Shown here: in pieces, positions 8,268 through 17,900 of the stretch
Numbering within the stretch: the first letter of the stretch is position 1
Layout of the letters: each line of letters starts with the position of its first letter
DNA from: Arachnia rubra
GTDB taxonomy: Bacteria; Actinomycetota; Actinomycetes; Propionibacteriales; Propionibacteriaceae
Length of the DNA: 64,000 bases
Assembly: GCF_019973735.1 (NCBI RefSeq)
Contig: NZ_AP024463.1
Span: 2,914,001-2,978,000 of the forward strand
Direction: 5' to 3'
Translations under genes and position numbers: made by a program
Notes under the pieces: model-generated
Databases searched by the model: none
What the model was told of the DNA's origin: nothing
What the model saw: the letters and a program-made list of their open reading frames with translations, nothing else

Positions 8268-10521
8268 CGTTTTTTCCTCCTTCTAACACGACGTGATAAT
8301 TAATGCCTCCTGTACCGAAGGCACTGACAGCAGTACGACGGATGCATTCCTCCGTTCTCGTGAAGGGCTCTCTCTGCGAGGGCACATAGACGCCTCGTCT
8401 CCTCAAGCGTTGGCGGTCCACGTCCGTGAGTCCATGGCTACTCGGGAACATTCCACTGCCAGCAGCCGCCTCAGCACGGAGAAGCCCCGCCATCCCGGCA
8501 GCCGAGAAAGCGTGTCCGATGTAGGACTTCACCGATCCGATGCACAGCTCCCCGGGTCCGTAGACAGCGGCCAGCGAGTCGAGTTCAACGGTGTCGCCAC
8601 GCACAGTTCCGGTCCCATGCGCCTCGATATATCCGACGGTTGAGGCCTTCACACCAGCTTCCACAAGCGCCGCTCTCATGGCGGCCTTCTGGCCCTCCAC
8701 ATCCGGGGCCAGCATGGATCGCGCATCACACGAGCCCCCCACTCCGAGCACCCTGACGGCATCACCACTGAGCTCTTCATCCGGCAGCAGGAGCACCGCC
8801 CCCGCCCCGTCACCAGGAAGAAACCCGTCGGCGGCCTCGGAGAACGGCGTCATAGCAGTCCGACTCAGCATCCCCAGCTCGGAGCAGAGGACGAGGTCCC
8901 GTGCCCACGCTGGAAAGTCAACCCCACACACCAGCACATATCCGACCTCACCTGCGCGCAGAGCCCGGGCAGCAACGTCAAGAGCGGCAAGGCTTGAGGC
9001 GCAGGCCGCCTCGACTGCGAGCGGCACGGCCGCAAGTCCCAGCCCATCGGCGACGAACGCAGCAACCGAGCCAGAGGAACGCGCATCGATCGAATGCGCT
9101 GTGCAGGCGCCGCTTTCCAGGGATTCCGCCAACAGACGACGGCGGAGACGAAGCGAGATCTCTGCTTCCCCGCCGAGCGCATTACCCAGCCGCTCAAACA
9201 TCCCGTCGGCCTCATCCGATCCGAGGCTGCTCAGTCGGCCATGCGGAACACCAATCGGCATTCCGACGACGACCATGCCGTTGCGACCCGAAAGATCAAC
9301 CCCCGCATTGTCAACGGCCTCACGGCACACATGCAAGGCAAGGAGATGCATGGGCCCCAGCGCACGTGCCCGGGCAGGCTGAAGCGCGAATCCTCCGACT
9401 GGGATATCCTGTGGGCACACAGCAGCACCGAGTGCGCAATAGGAACGGCCCACTCGCATATTCCCCTCGGAGCGCAACTGCCGAGGAAGACGATTACCCA
9501 GGTCCGCGAACAAAGGCTCACAGATCCGGTCGAATGCCTTCCGCCCCTGAGCGCTCGCAAACCACGCGCCCGCTCCGGCAATCGCAACGCCACGTCCCGC
9601 GCGGTCTTCGGGAGCATCGACGTCACAGGCGCCGCCCGCGACATGCACCACAGCAGCCGCTCCGCTCACCGAGGTCACCACGACCTCACGCTCGGCTTCC
9701 CCCTCACCACATTCATCGAGCGTGTTCATCACGCTGAGCGCCAGGTCTGTAACCCGCACAGGCCCGGAGAAACGGCATCGGACATCACTTCCACCAAGAA
9801 GCTCACGGCTCTCTTCCTCATCGGGGTAGCGGTGAGGTCCTGCACATGGCCGTCGCCGAATGCGCGCCCCGAGAACTCGCGGAAGGACATCGTGTGGTTT
9901 CGCATTCCTGACGAGCATCGCCACGGCCTGACCCTCCCGAGGAACTCCCGGATCCATGCAGGTCTTCTGCGACCATGCCCGCATATCAGAGGCATTATCA
10001 GGCTCATCCACAAACACCAGCAAGAGAGCGGTGACGCAGTTCTCGAGCAGCAGAAGGGCGTGGGAAAACACTGCCGCCACGGTGGTCTCGTGCGCATCAA
10101 GGGCGAGAACACGACCACGAAGACGAAATGCCACAGCGAGACGCGCCGGTATGCTGCTCGCCATCTCCCCAATCTTGTCTTGGGGCCCACTGCCGAATGC
10201 CTCAAGCACAGCATCAACGGCCTCATCGGGGTTCACCCCCTCATCGGACCAGAGCCTGGAGGCGCTGCAGGCGATGCGCATCGCATTACGCCGCTGAATT
10301 GCAGTACTGCCTGTGAGACCGACAAGAACACCAGTGCTTTCCCCGTCGTATCCCTCAGAGCGGCTGAGGCATTCCTCCGCAGCTCGCAGAGACAGGATCT
10401 GTGCCCAGGACAGGGAGCTCCGATAACTCACAGGAATACGACAGCGCCGGAGCAACGCGTCGATGTCTCCAACGTCAGAGTCGGAGCACACGGCCGAGCT
10501 GGTCACAACAAGTGCGTTCAC
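8245..10521 (-). CDS. redX: Tandem ketosynthase (KS'-KS), RedX/PigJ type
   Basis: The roughly 758-residue protein holds two ketosynthase-like halves. The C-terminal half is intact: Cys in EAACASS near residue 507, His in EAHGTGT near 645 and His in SYIGHAFSAAG near 680. The N-terminal half lacks these residues, as in PigJ (KS'-KS). In prodiginine synthesis it decarboxylates malonyl on the RedN carrier and condenses it with pyrrolyl-PCP. The GTG at 10521 overlaps the redH stop as GTGA, so I prefer it to the longer frame reaching 10584. Confidence 0.87.
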   Translation of the reverse strand: MNALVVTSSAVCSDSDVGDIDALLRRCRIPVSYRSSLSWAQILSLRAAEECLSRSEGYDGESTGVLVGLTGSTAIQRRNAMRIACSASRLWSDEGVNPDEAVDAVLEAFGSGPQDKIGEMASSIPARLAVAFRLRGRVLALDAHETTVAAVFSHALLLLENCVTALLLVFVDEPDNASDMRAWSQKTCMDPGVPREGQAVAMLVRNAKPHDVLPRVLGARIRRRPCAGPHRYPDEEESRELLGGSDVRCRFSGPVRVTDLALSVMNTLDECGEGEAEREVVVTSVSGAAAVVHVAGGACDVDAPEDRAGRGVAIAGAGAWFASAQGRKAFDRICEPLFADLGNRLPRQLRSEGNMRVGRSYCALGAAVCPQDIPVGGFALQPARARALGPMHLLALHVCREAVDNAGVDLSGRNGMVVVGMPIGVPHGRLSSLGSDEADGMFERLGNALGGEAEISLRLRRRLLAESLESGACTAHSIDARSSGSVAAFVADGLGLAAVPLAVEAACASSLAALDVAARALRAGEVGYVLVCGVDFPAWARDLVLCSELGMLSRTAMTPFSEAADGFLPGDGAGAVLLLPDEELSGDAVRVLGVGGSCDARSMLAPDVEGQKAAMRAALVEAGVKASTVGYIEAHGTGTVRGDTVELDSLAAVYGPGELCIGSVKSYIGHAFSAAGMAGLLRAEAAAGSGMFPSSHGLTDVDRQRLRRRGVYVPSQREPFTRTEECIRRTAVSAFGTGGINYHVVLEGGKNDETAQSL

Positions 10522-13157
10522 GGCTGGCTTTCGTCTCTGCCCAGAATCCGCACAGTGCCTTGGGAGCCATCCACACGCACCCAATCACCGGTGCGAATCT
10601 GTGAGGTTCCATACCGGGTATTCACGACGGAGGGAATGCGCAGCTCTCGCGCGACGATAGACGAGTGTGAAAGCAGGGAACCGGTATCAGCCACAACTCC
10701 CGCGGCCATGGCAAACAGCGGAGTCCATGATGCATCTGTGAATGTGGTGACCAGGACCTCCCCAGACTGCATCTCTCCAGCCTGGGATGCGACATCGACG
10801 ATGACGCGTGCCCGGCCTTCGACGATCCCAGCGCTCGTGCCCAAACCGGTCAGCAGAGCTTCATCACTCCCATCAGAGTTCGAGGTCTTCTCGGGGATGC
10901 TTCCATTCCAGGTGCCGATGATCGTCAACGGAGGCTCAGGCCCGCAAAGGTTGCGGTCATGCTCCTCACGTCCCCGTTCAACTGCCTCCCTGGAAAAGAA
11001 CTTCTCCCATGCCAGTCCGCCTGCCAGGCAGCGTCGGAAATCCTCAAAATCGAGCAGCCACGCTTCCTCCGCAGAACGCAGCAGTCCATCCGCCACTGCA
11101 CGCCGGGCGCATTCGACGACAACGCGACGCACAAGCCAGATTGCCGTCACCATCGGCATGCGCGTCACTTCCCTGAGCCGACTGAATTCGGTGTATGCAC
11201 GGACGATCGCTCTGAGAATGAAGGCACGGCGATGCGGCAGAGTTGCCAATATGTTGGTGGGATTTCGTCGCTCTGACACGTGAGTTTCCACCGTCTCAAG
11301 GAGTCCGGGCTGCGTGAGATAGGCCGACAGCATCGTCAGGACATAGGACGGATCATCAACCCAACGAGGACGTGAGAGCTCCATCTCCTGGCGTCCGCGC
11401 GTGCCGTGTTCTCGGAGGAATTGGGCAACATGTGATGCGAGGAAGTCACGCCCTTCCGCACTGTCTGAGAGGGCCGCAAGCCGTCGGGGGGCAGATTCAC
11501 CCCGAAGAATCCGCGCGACATCTGGAATCTGCTGAGCCACACGCGCGAGAGCCGCAAGATCCCCGGCGGTCCTCACGGTCCGCAACGCGGACATGTCTGA
11601 TTTCACACCATTGACAAGCTCATCCACAGACGTCTCATTGAGCCAGGCTCTACTGATCCTTTCGAGCACCTGATACACACCAGCCGCGTTGAGGTAGTAC
11701 GGCATGTACCCGACATGTGTCGTGTGAAAAGCCGCAAGGGCCTCCTCAAGTTTTCTTCCAAGCTGATACCGAGACAACTTGGAAAGATCCTCGTCCTCCG
11801 CAGAGCGAAGCGCCTCGAACCGCCACCGATCAAGACGTCGTGCCCGAGCGCGCATGCTGACGAGTTCCCGACATGTCATGAACGCCCAATGAGCTGCCCC
11901 TCTCAGAGACTCAACGGCTCCGGGACGCTCCCCAAAAGGATTGCTGTATGTCTCCGCAGCCGTCTCCTCGCTGCGGAAACGCTCTGTGAAACCCGCTTGA
12001 TTCCGTGAAGCAGGCGACTGCTGAAGCAGTCGTGCGGTGTAAGAGATGTTGAGATACACATACCCGCGCAAATATCCCATGTGCAATTCAGCACGTCCGC
12101 CATCCGCAATTCCGGTGGAACGCACACAATCAACATGAACCTGGTACTGGTAGTGCCTAGCAAATCCGAGGCCCATCGGAGTCATCATCCCGTTGAAGAT
12201 CTCGCCGATATCCATCCGGGACCACATTGTCCCGGCACGCACCGAGGGGATGACATCCACCTCATAGGGTGAGAATTCGCGGGATGAGAGTTCGTCGGGC
12301 AACGCGTCAAGCGCAGTGATGCGACGTGCCTGCAGAAGCCGAATCCCTTCCGCTCCGACACAGAATTCAAGATCCACAGGACCGGCAAATCGCTCACAGA
12401 CCTGCCGTGCGAACATGCACAACTGTTTCCTCTCCTCCTCAGAAAGGCTCGCTTCAAGACGCCGATCCCGGGAGACAGCAACCGTTGTCGGCCCCTCACC
12501 GGGCCGGATCATGATCTTGTCAGGCTTATCCCCTATCTCAGCCCTCAGCGTTCTTCCGCTCTTCACATCAAGTCGGAACCTGTCGACTGCGACACGCGCC
12601 TGGACGACACCCTCACCCGCACCCCAACTCGACTCCACCACCGACTCCCCGCTCTCAGGCGCTAGGGGATCCACCGTGAAGAAAACTCCTGAGGTGCGCG
12701 CATCCACCATTTCCTGGACGATCACAGCCATACTCGCCGATTCTCGGGTGCCACCGTAATAGGCTTCAGCCCTGTCCGAGAGGCCAGAGGCAAGGCAGCT
12801 CGTAATCGCTGTGAGGAGCCCCTCCTCAGTGTTCACCCCCAGGACAGTCTCATAAACACCCGCTGCAGAGCTGGATTCCCCATCCTCAAGCAGAGCAGAG
12901 CTGCGCACTGCGACAACCGGGCTCCCGAGACGGCGGTAGGCTTCGCGGATGAGTGCCCTTCCCTCCTCGTCAAGCCCTCGGTCAAGAAGCCCACTTGTGA
13001 CGCAGAAGCCCCGCGGAACGGGCAGCCCCCAGGCAGCGAGTGAGTCAAGACTCGCCCCCTTGCCGCCCAATTGCTCGCGACGCGCGGGCAGCTGGCCGCC
13101 CTCGCCGAGCTTGACGACGCCCCCACGAACCGTGGTGCATGTCATCTGCCCCGTCAC
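10518..13157 (-). CDS. redH: Prodiginine condensing enzyme, PEP-utilising family (RedH/PigC type)
   Basis: The 879-residue enzyme has three parts. An N-terminal ATP-grasp region carries GGKGASLDSL near residue 32 and AVRSSALLEDG near 80. A central substrate domain starts at WSRMDIGEIFNG near 310. A C-terminal phosphohistidine domain carries GSLLSHSSIVAREL near 830, which holds the swivelling His. RedH and PigC use ATP to join the bipyrrole aldehyde MBC with an alkylpyrrole, giving the tripyrrole pigment. The GTG start overlaps the redI stop; an in-frame ATG at 13145 is an alternative. A second, divergent copy lies at 33990-36578. Confidence 0.9.
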   Translation of the reverse strand: MTGQMTCTTVRGGVVKLGEGGQLPARREQLGGKGASLDSLAAWGLPVPRGFCVTSGLLDRGLDEEGRALIREAYRRLGSPVVAVRSSALLEDGESSSAAGVYETVLGVNTEEGLLTAITSCLASGLSDRAEAYYGGTRESASMAVIVQEMVDARTSGVFFTVDPLAPESGESVVESSWGAGEGVVQARVAVDRFRLDVKSGRTLRAEIGDKPDKIMIRPGEGPTTVAVSRDRRLEASLSEEERKQLCMFARQVCERFAGPVDLEFCVGAEGIRLLQARRITALDALPDELSSREFSPYEVDVIPSVRAGTMWSRMDIGEIFNGMMTPMGLGFARHYQYQVHVDCVRSTGIADGGRAELHMGYLRGYVYLNISYTARLLQQSPASRNQAGFTERFRSEETAAETYSNPFGERPGAVESLRGAAHWAFMTCRELVSMRARARRLDRWRFEALRSAEDEDLSKLSRYQLGRKLEEALAAFHTTHVGYMPYYLNAAGVYQVLERISRAWLNETSVDELVNGVKSDMSALRTVRTAGDLAALARVAQQIPDVARILRGESAPRRLAALSDSAEGRDFLASHVAQFLREHGTRGRQEMELSRPRWVDDPSYVLTMLSAYLTQPGLLETVETHVSERRNPTNILATLPHRRAFILRAIVRAYTEFSRLREVTRMPMVTAIWLVRRVVVECARRAVADGLLRSAEEAWLLDFEDFRRCLAGGLAWEKFFSREAVERGREEHDRNLCGPEPPLTIIGTWNGSIPEKTSNSDGSDEALLTGLGTSAGIVEGRARVIVDVASQAGEMQSGEVLVTTFTDASWTPLFAMAAGVVADTGSLLSHSSIVARELRIPSVVNTRYGTSQIRTGDWVRVDGSQGTVRILGRDESQP

Positions 13158-14182
13158 AGTGCCGCCTCTTCCCGACAGGCAGTGAACGCGATGAGGGAGA
13201 AACCTGGCAGTGGACGTGTGCAGGCAACGTCACCGAACCCGGCCTGCTGGAGTGCCTCCCGCAGCTCCTCCTCAGAGGGCAGTCCCGAGGCGACAGCGGA
13301 GCAACGGAACCACAGGTCAAGGGCGGAGACGGCGGTGACGCGTCCGGGCACGGATGTCGTGAGAAGGAGACGACCTCCCGGCTCAAGCAGCTGCGCGCAG
13401 TGCCTCAGCAGATCGACACGTTCTTTCTGGGGGAAATAGTAGATGAGGTTATGGAGGGTCACGACATCGAACCGGCGATCTTCCAGGTCGCGGACATCAC
13501 CGCATTCAGCCGTCACGCTCTCGGAGACTCCCTCACGGACGAACATGTCCCGCATGCGCTCGACGAGCTCCTCCTCAAGTTCGAGGCATGTCACACGCAG
13601 GCCTGGTTCCTGTTTCCGGGCGTAAAGCGCGTATTCCCCGTCCCCGGCTCCGACCTCAAGCCACGTTCGCGGCTTGACCTGCTGCACGAGGTGACGCACC
13701 ACGGATTTCACCAGGGGCTCCACGAGGCGCGTTGAGCGCGCTATGACAGCCGGGTCTTCAAGCGTCAAGGCACCCCCAGAAACGGCAAGCCGAGGAGCAA
13801 CAAGGATCGCCTCACAGTGGTACAAGACGACCTCAAGCAACCCCGCCGGGCCGACCCCACTCACGTCCCTGGCGAGCAGCCGTGCTTCAATTGCGCGTAG
13901 CCTGAAGCGCCCCTCGACGTCGCGACGAAGCACTCCAGAAGCAACACCAAAATCAAGCCATGGGGCCACGAGGTCAGGTCGGGTGTCGGCTCCAAGCCGC
14001 TGTATCACCTGTTGCGCAGTGAGCGAACGATTTCCCGCGAGAGCCGTCAGCAGACCACAACGAGCGGCCGAGGCAAGGAAAACGGCTCTGTAGTAAGGAC
14101 CCATCAGACGTGCCTGAACGGCCGCGAGACCCGGCATCCAACTAGCACTGACCATCTTTGCGAAGGTCTTCAGCGCTCCCAT
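13154..14182 (-). CDS. redI: O-methyltransferase RedI/PigF type (HBC to MBC)
   Basis: The 342-residue protein has an N-terminal winged-helix/dimerisation region (about 20-120) and a SAM-binding core with TWLEVGAGDGEYAL near residue 180 and a DVVTLHNLIYYF motif near 250. This is the architecture of plant-type and PigF-type O-methyltransferases. Its family role is methylation of the hydroxyl of the bipyrrole aldehyde. The ATG at 14182 has an AGGAGG site and begins just after the thioesterase stop, so I prefer it to the 14218 start. The length matches PigF. Confidence 0.85.
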   Translation of the reverse strand: MGALKTFAKMVSASWMPGLAAVQARLMGPYYRAVFLASAARCGLLTALAGNRSLTAQQVIQRLGADTRPDLVAPWLDFGVASGVLRRDVEGRFRLRAIEARLLARDVSGVGPAGLLEVVLYHCEAILVAPRLAVSGGALTLEDPAVIARSTRLVEPLVKSVVRHLVQQVKPRTWLEVGAGDGEYALYARKQEPGLRVTCLELEEELVERMRDMFVREGVSESVTAECGDVRDLEDRRFDVVTLHNLIYYFPQKERVDLLRHCAQLLEPGGRLLLTTSVPGRVTAVSALDLWFRCSAVASGLPSEEELREALQQAGFGDVACTRPLPGFSLIAFTACREEAAL

Positions 14183-14196
14183 TTTTTTACTTCCTC

Positions 14197-14967
14197 CTAA
14201 TAGATCTGGTCGGCCCAACAGATGAGCTCGTCAACGACCTCTGAAGCGACGGCGTCGTCGAACAGAAAGAAGTGCGAGCCTGAATACTCACGTCGCGAGA
14301 ATGGACCCGTCGTGTACCTGGCCCATCGTTTGATCTGCTCACTCGTCGCAACGGAATCCCCACGCCCCGTCAACGCGATGACTGGACAGGAAAGCGGCGC
14401 CTCACCCCGCTGTCGTCGACTGCGACAGATCTCAAGATCGGCTTGAAGCAGGGCGATACGCTCTGGGCTCGGGAGCCGAGCTCCAAGGGCCATGAGTTCG
14501 GAGCTTCCTCCCAAGGCCTCGGCCGCGATGTCAGCGTCACCACCAATGCCCAACAGGCGAGTCGACTCACCGTATTCCGAGGGAACACGGCTGCCTGAAA
14601 CAAAGAGGGCCTCAGGCTCCCGGAAGCCCTTGCTTCTGAGGTCGAGAGCAGCCTCATAGGCCAGAAGCGCCCCCATGCTGTGCCCCAACATCATGAATGG
14701 CCTTCCGGGTCTTGTTCCAAGGGCTGCCCGCAGAGTTTCGGTGACATCCACAATGGCTGAAGTGATATCCCGGATCACGGGGTCGTGCAGACGCCGTCGC
14801 CGTCCGGGTAGATCGAGGGCCACAACCTCACCGTGAGCCTCAAGACGCTCAACCCATGAGTAGAAGACGGAACTCGCGCCTCCAGCATGGTGGAAGAGGA
14901 CGAAGAGCGGACGGTGGTCACATGTCTTGTCGGCGTTGAGTAGGGATCCCGGCGACGATTTCCGCAC
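14197..14967 (-). CDS. redJ: Type II thioesterase, RedJ type
   Basis: This alpha/beta hydrolase has FVLFHHAGG near residue 20, the nucleophile elbow GHSMGA near 92, an acidic residue in ALTGRGDSV and a His in YSGSHFFLFD. These are the features of editing thioesterases that clear wrong acyl groups from carrier proteins. In the red pathway RedJ influences loading of the starter fatty acid onto RedL. The frame opens to a TTG at 15024 inside redL. The GTG at 14967, 3 bases after the redL stop, gives 256 residues, the usual size, and is preferred. Confidence 0.82.
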   Translation of the reverse strand: MRKSSPGSLLNADKTCDHRPLFVLFHHAGGASSVFYSWVERLEAHGEVVALDLPGRRRRLHDPVIRDITSAIVDVTETLRAALGTRPGRPFMMLGHSMGALLAYEAALDLRSKGFREPEALFVSGSRVPSEYGESTRLLGIGGDADIAAEALGGSSELMALGARLPSPERIALLQADLEICRSRRQRGEAPLSCPVIALTGRGDSVATSEQIKRWARYTTGPFSRREYSGSHFFLFDDAVASEVVDELICWADQIY

Positions 14968-14969
14968 TG

Positions 14970-17900
14970 TCAATGAGACCACCACCACGTTGCAGTTTCG
15001 GCAAGAGCACGAGGATACCTCCAAGGTCTGTCAGTCCAGAAGACATCCATCGCCTCGACACCTGCCCGGAATCCTGCCCTGTCTGTGGGCGCAGGCCCCA
15101 GGTCCACGGTGAGATGCGAAACAGCCATCTCGCTCGTGAGTGCAAAAAGATCACACAGATACCGACCCCATGTGAGGCCATGGGGATCTGCGATCTCCAT
15201 GCGGCGGCCATGCGTCGCCTCGGAACCGGCAGCCTGGACGGCGGCGGCTGCCAAGTTGATCGTGCAGACCAACGGAGCGGGTTGGGAGGCCATCTCATCG
15301 TCAACGATTCCGGCGTGGGCAAGAGCCGCAGCCGTCACAACAGTTCCACGGCAACCTGGTCCATAGACGGCGTGGGCCGCGAGCACCGTGAGTTCTATAC
15401 CAAGCGCCTTGGCCTCGGCGAAGAGTACAGCCTCGCCATCTCCTCGCAGCGGCTGCTCTCCCTCATCGTGCGTCGAAAGGCTTGGAGGCAGCGCATCCGA
15501 CCAGGCGACACGAACCACACGAGAGCCTCGAGCGAGTTGCCTCAACTCGACAGGGCCGACACCGTCCGTGCCGACGCAGTCGAAGACGAGGCCCGGCTGT
15601 TCAGCAGCGGGGGTTCCCGCCACCACGAGAAACCCTTTGGCCTGCAAACGCTCAGTGAGCGGACGTCCCACAGCGGAATCAGGATTGGTGACGTAGGCAG
15701 TCGCCTGCTCACGTGACACGCAGCAGCTCTCATCGATTCTCGTCATGATCCGTCGACGGGCTTCAAGATCTGGGAACGCTGCCCCATCCCGTGGTAAAGG
15801 GACAGCAAGGGATGGAGATGCCTGCGTCCCTGGTCCTGACAGCCGAGTCACTCCTGCAGGAGATCGCCCGCCGAGTAAATCGGCGATGCACCCCACCGCC
15901 TCCTCGAGTTCATACTCCTCGTGCTCGGCATTGATGAAGAACCGGATCCGTGCGGCATCACGGGAAACGGCAGGATAGCCGATCGGCATGGCGTTAAAAC
16001 CACAACGGAACATCTGATTTGAGATGTTGACGGCTTGTGCCCATTCCCCGACGATGACCGGCACAACGGCAGATTCGCGGGAGACGCCTGTGTCGAGCCC
16101 GGCCTCTGAGGCAAGCCGACGGAATAGGTCAGCTCGGTCGTGAAGGACCCGCACCCGCTCCGGCTCATTCCGCAGGACGTGGACAGAGGCAAGCGCAGCC
16201 GCCGCGTTAGCCGGGGAGGGGCCAGTGCTGAAAAGGTATAGCGGTGCCGAGTAACGCAGATACTCGACCATCTCTCGCGAACCGGCTATGTAACCTCCAA
16301 GGCTGCCAAGAGCCTTGCTCAGAGTGCCCATCCAAAGATCAATGGCAGTGCCGCAGACGTTCTGGGCCTCACCTATTCCTCGCCCCGTCTCGCCGATGAC
16401 CCCGATCGAGTGGGCCTCATCAACCATGAGAAGGGCATCGTGCTTGTCTGCCAAGAGCGCAAGGCCGGGCAGGTCCGGAAGGTCCCCATCCTGGCTGTAC
16501 GCACCCTCGGCGCATATGAGTGCACGGCGATGCGATCCTCGAAGCTGGGTGAGCAGCCCATCGAGCGACTCCAGATCATTGTGACGGTAGGAACGACGAG
16601 TCGCCCCAGACAGAAGTGCTCCCCGCACGCAGCTGTCATGAGACCACTCATCGTGAATGATGAGATCCTCCGCGCCCATGAGATGTGAGACCGTTCCCAC
16701 ATTTGTCGCATGCCCGCCCGCGAAGACGATGGCCGACTCGGTTCCCACGAGCTCGGCGATGGCTGACTCGAGTTCCCGATGAAGTGGCGTCTCCCCGTAC
16801 AGCAGGGGGGTCGCAGCAGCAGACGTTCCATAAGTCTCGATCGCCTCCACTGCACGACGTCGCACCTCAGGGTGATGCGAGAGCCCGAGGTAGTCAAAAC
16901 TCGAGAAATTCACCATCGGACGTCCGCCCACAGTGATATGAGCGCCGTTGAACCCCTCGTGGATGCGCTCATAGGGATTTGCAGCTCCATCTGTGGCCTT
17001 GGCGAAGCGATCAGCGACTTCACGAGCCTCAGACCAGAGCGCGACATTCCGTCGTGATCCGTGACGGAACATCGTCGTTGCAGGCCTCACGACATCGTTC
17101 TCCGACGTGTGGCGCAAATGAGGCTGCGACGCGGTCTCAGGGTTGGCACAGACACTGCCGCCCTCATCAACCTTGCCATTGGGCCCAGCGCCGAGAGCCA
17201 GAAGAGCAGTCTTGATCGTCGGATCCCCAGAAAGTTTGTCCATCAGCTGTTCCCGACTGAACGGCCCTCGCTCGGCAAGGGACCGAGCGAGAGCACTGAT
17301 CATGAGCGAGTCCAGCCCAAGATCGCTATGAAGTCTGTCCTGCATTGCGATCCGATCCTCAGAGAAACCACTCGTCTTTGAGATCTCATGTAGGATGACT
17401 GTTCTGTCCAGCCAACGCATGCCCATGGCTTCTCCTCCTTCAGTTCGCGTCGCCCCAGCGACTTTCGCCTGCCGCCCCGCGCTGGAAGCCCGAGTGGCCG
17501 ATTCTCTGGTGAAGTTCGTGAACACCCGACGGGGGCGACGCGTTGGACGTTTGTTCTCTGGACCCCAGTCGACTTCAAGCCCCGCAGCCTCAGCAGTCGC
17601 GAGGGCTCGGAGGAAAGCCTGTGCACCATGCCCAGCATCCAGAAGCGGCACCACGCACGTCGACTCGGGCAAGATGCGCAGTGCGGCGCCTGTCAGGGTC
17701 CTGACTCCCAATTCCACAGCCAGGCCCAGACCGCTGCCCCCCGCACAGGCAAGGGCATCCCCAAACCGCACCGGCTGGATGGCGTGCGAGACCCAATAAT
17801 CCGCACTGATTTCCTCCACAGGCCTGCCCGTGAATGAGGAAATCCAGGTCCGCTCGGGCTGCCGACCAACGAAGTTGGCTCCCACATCACGCAGAACCTC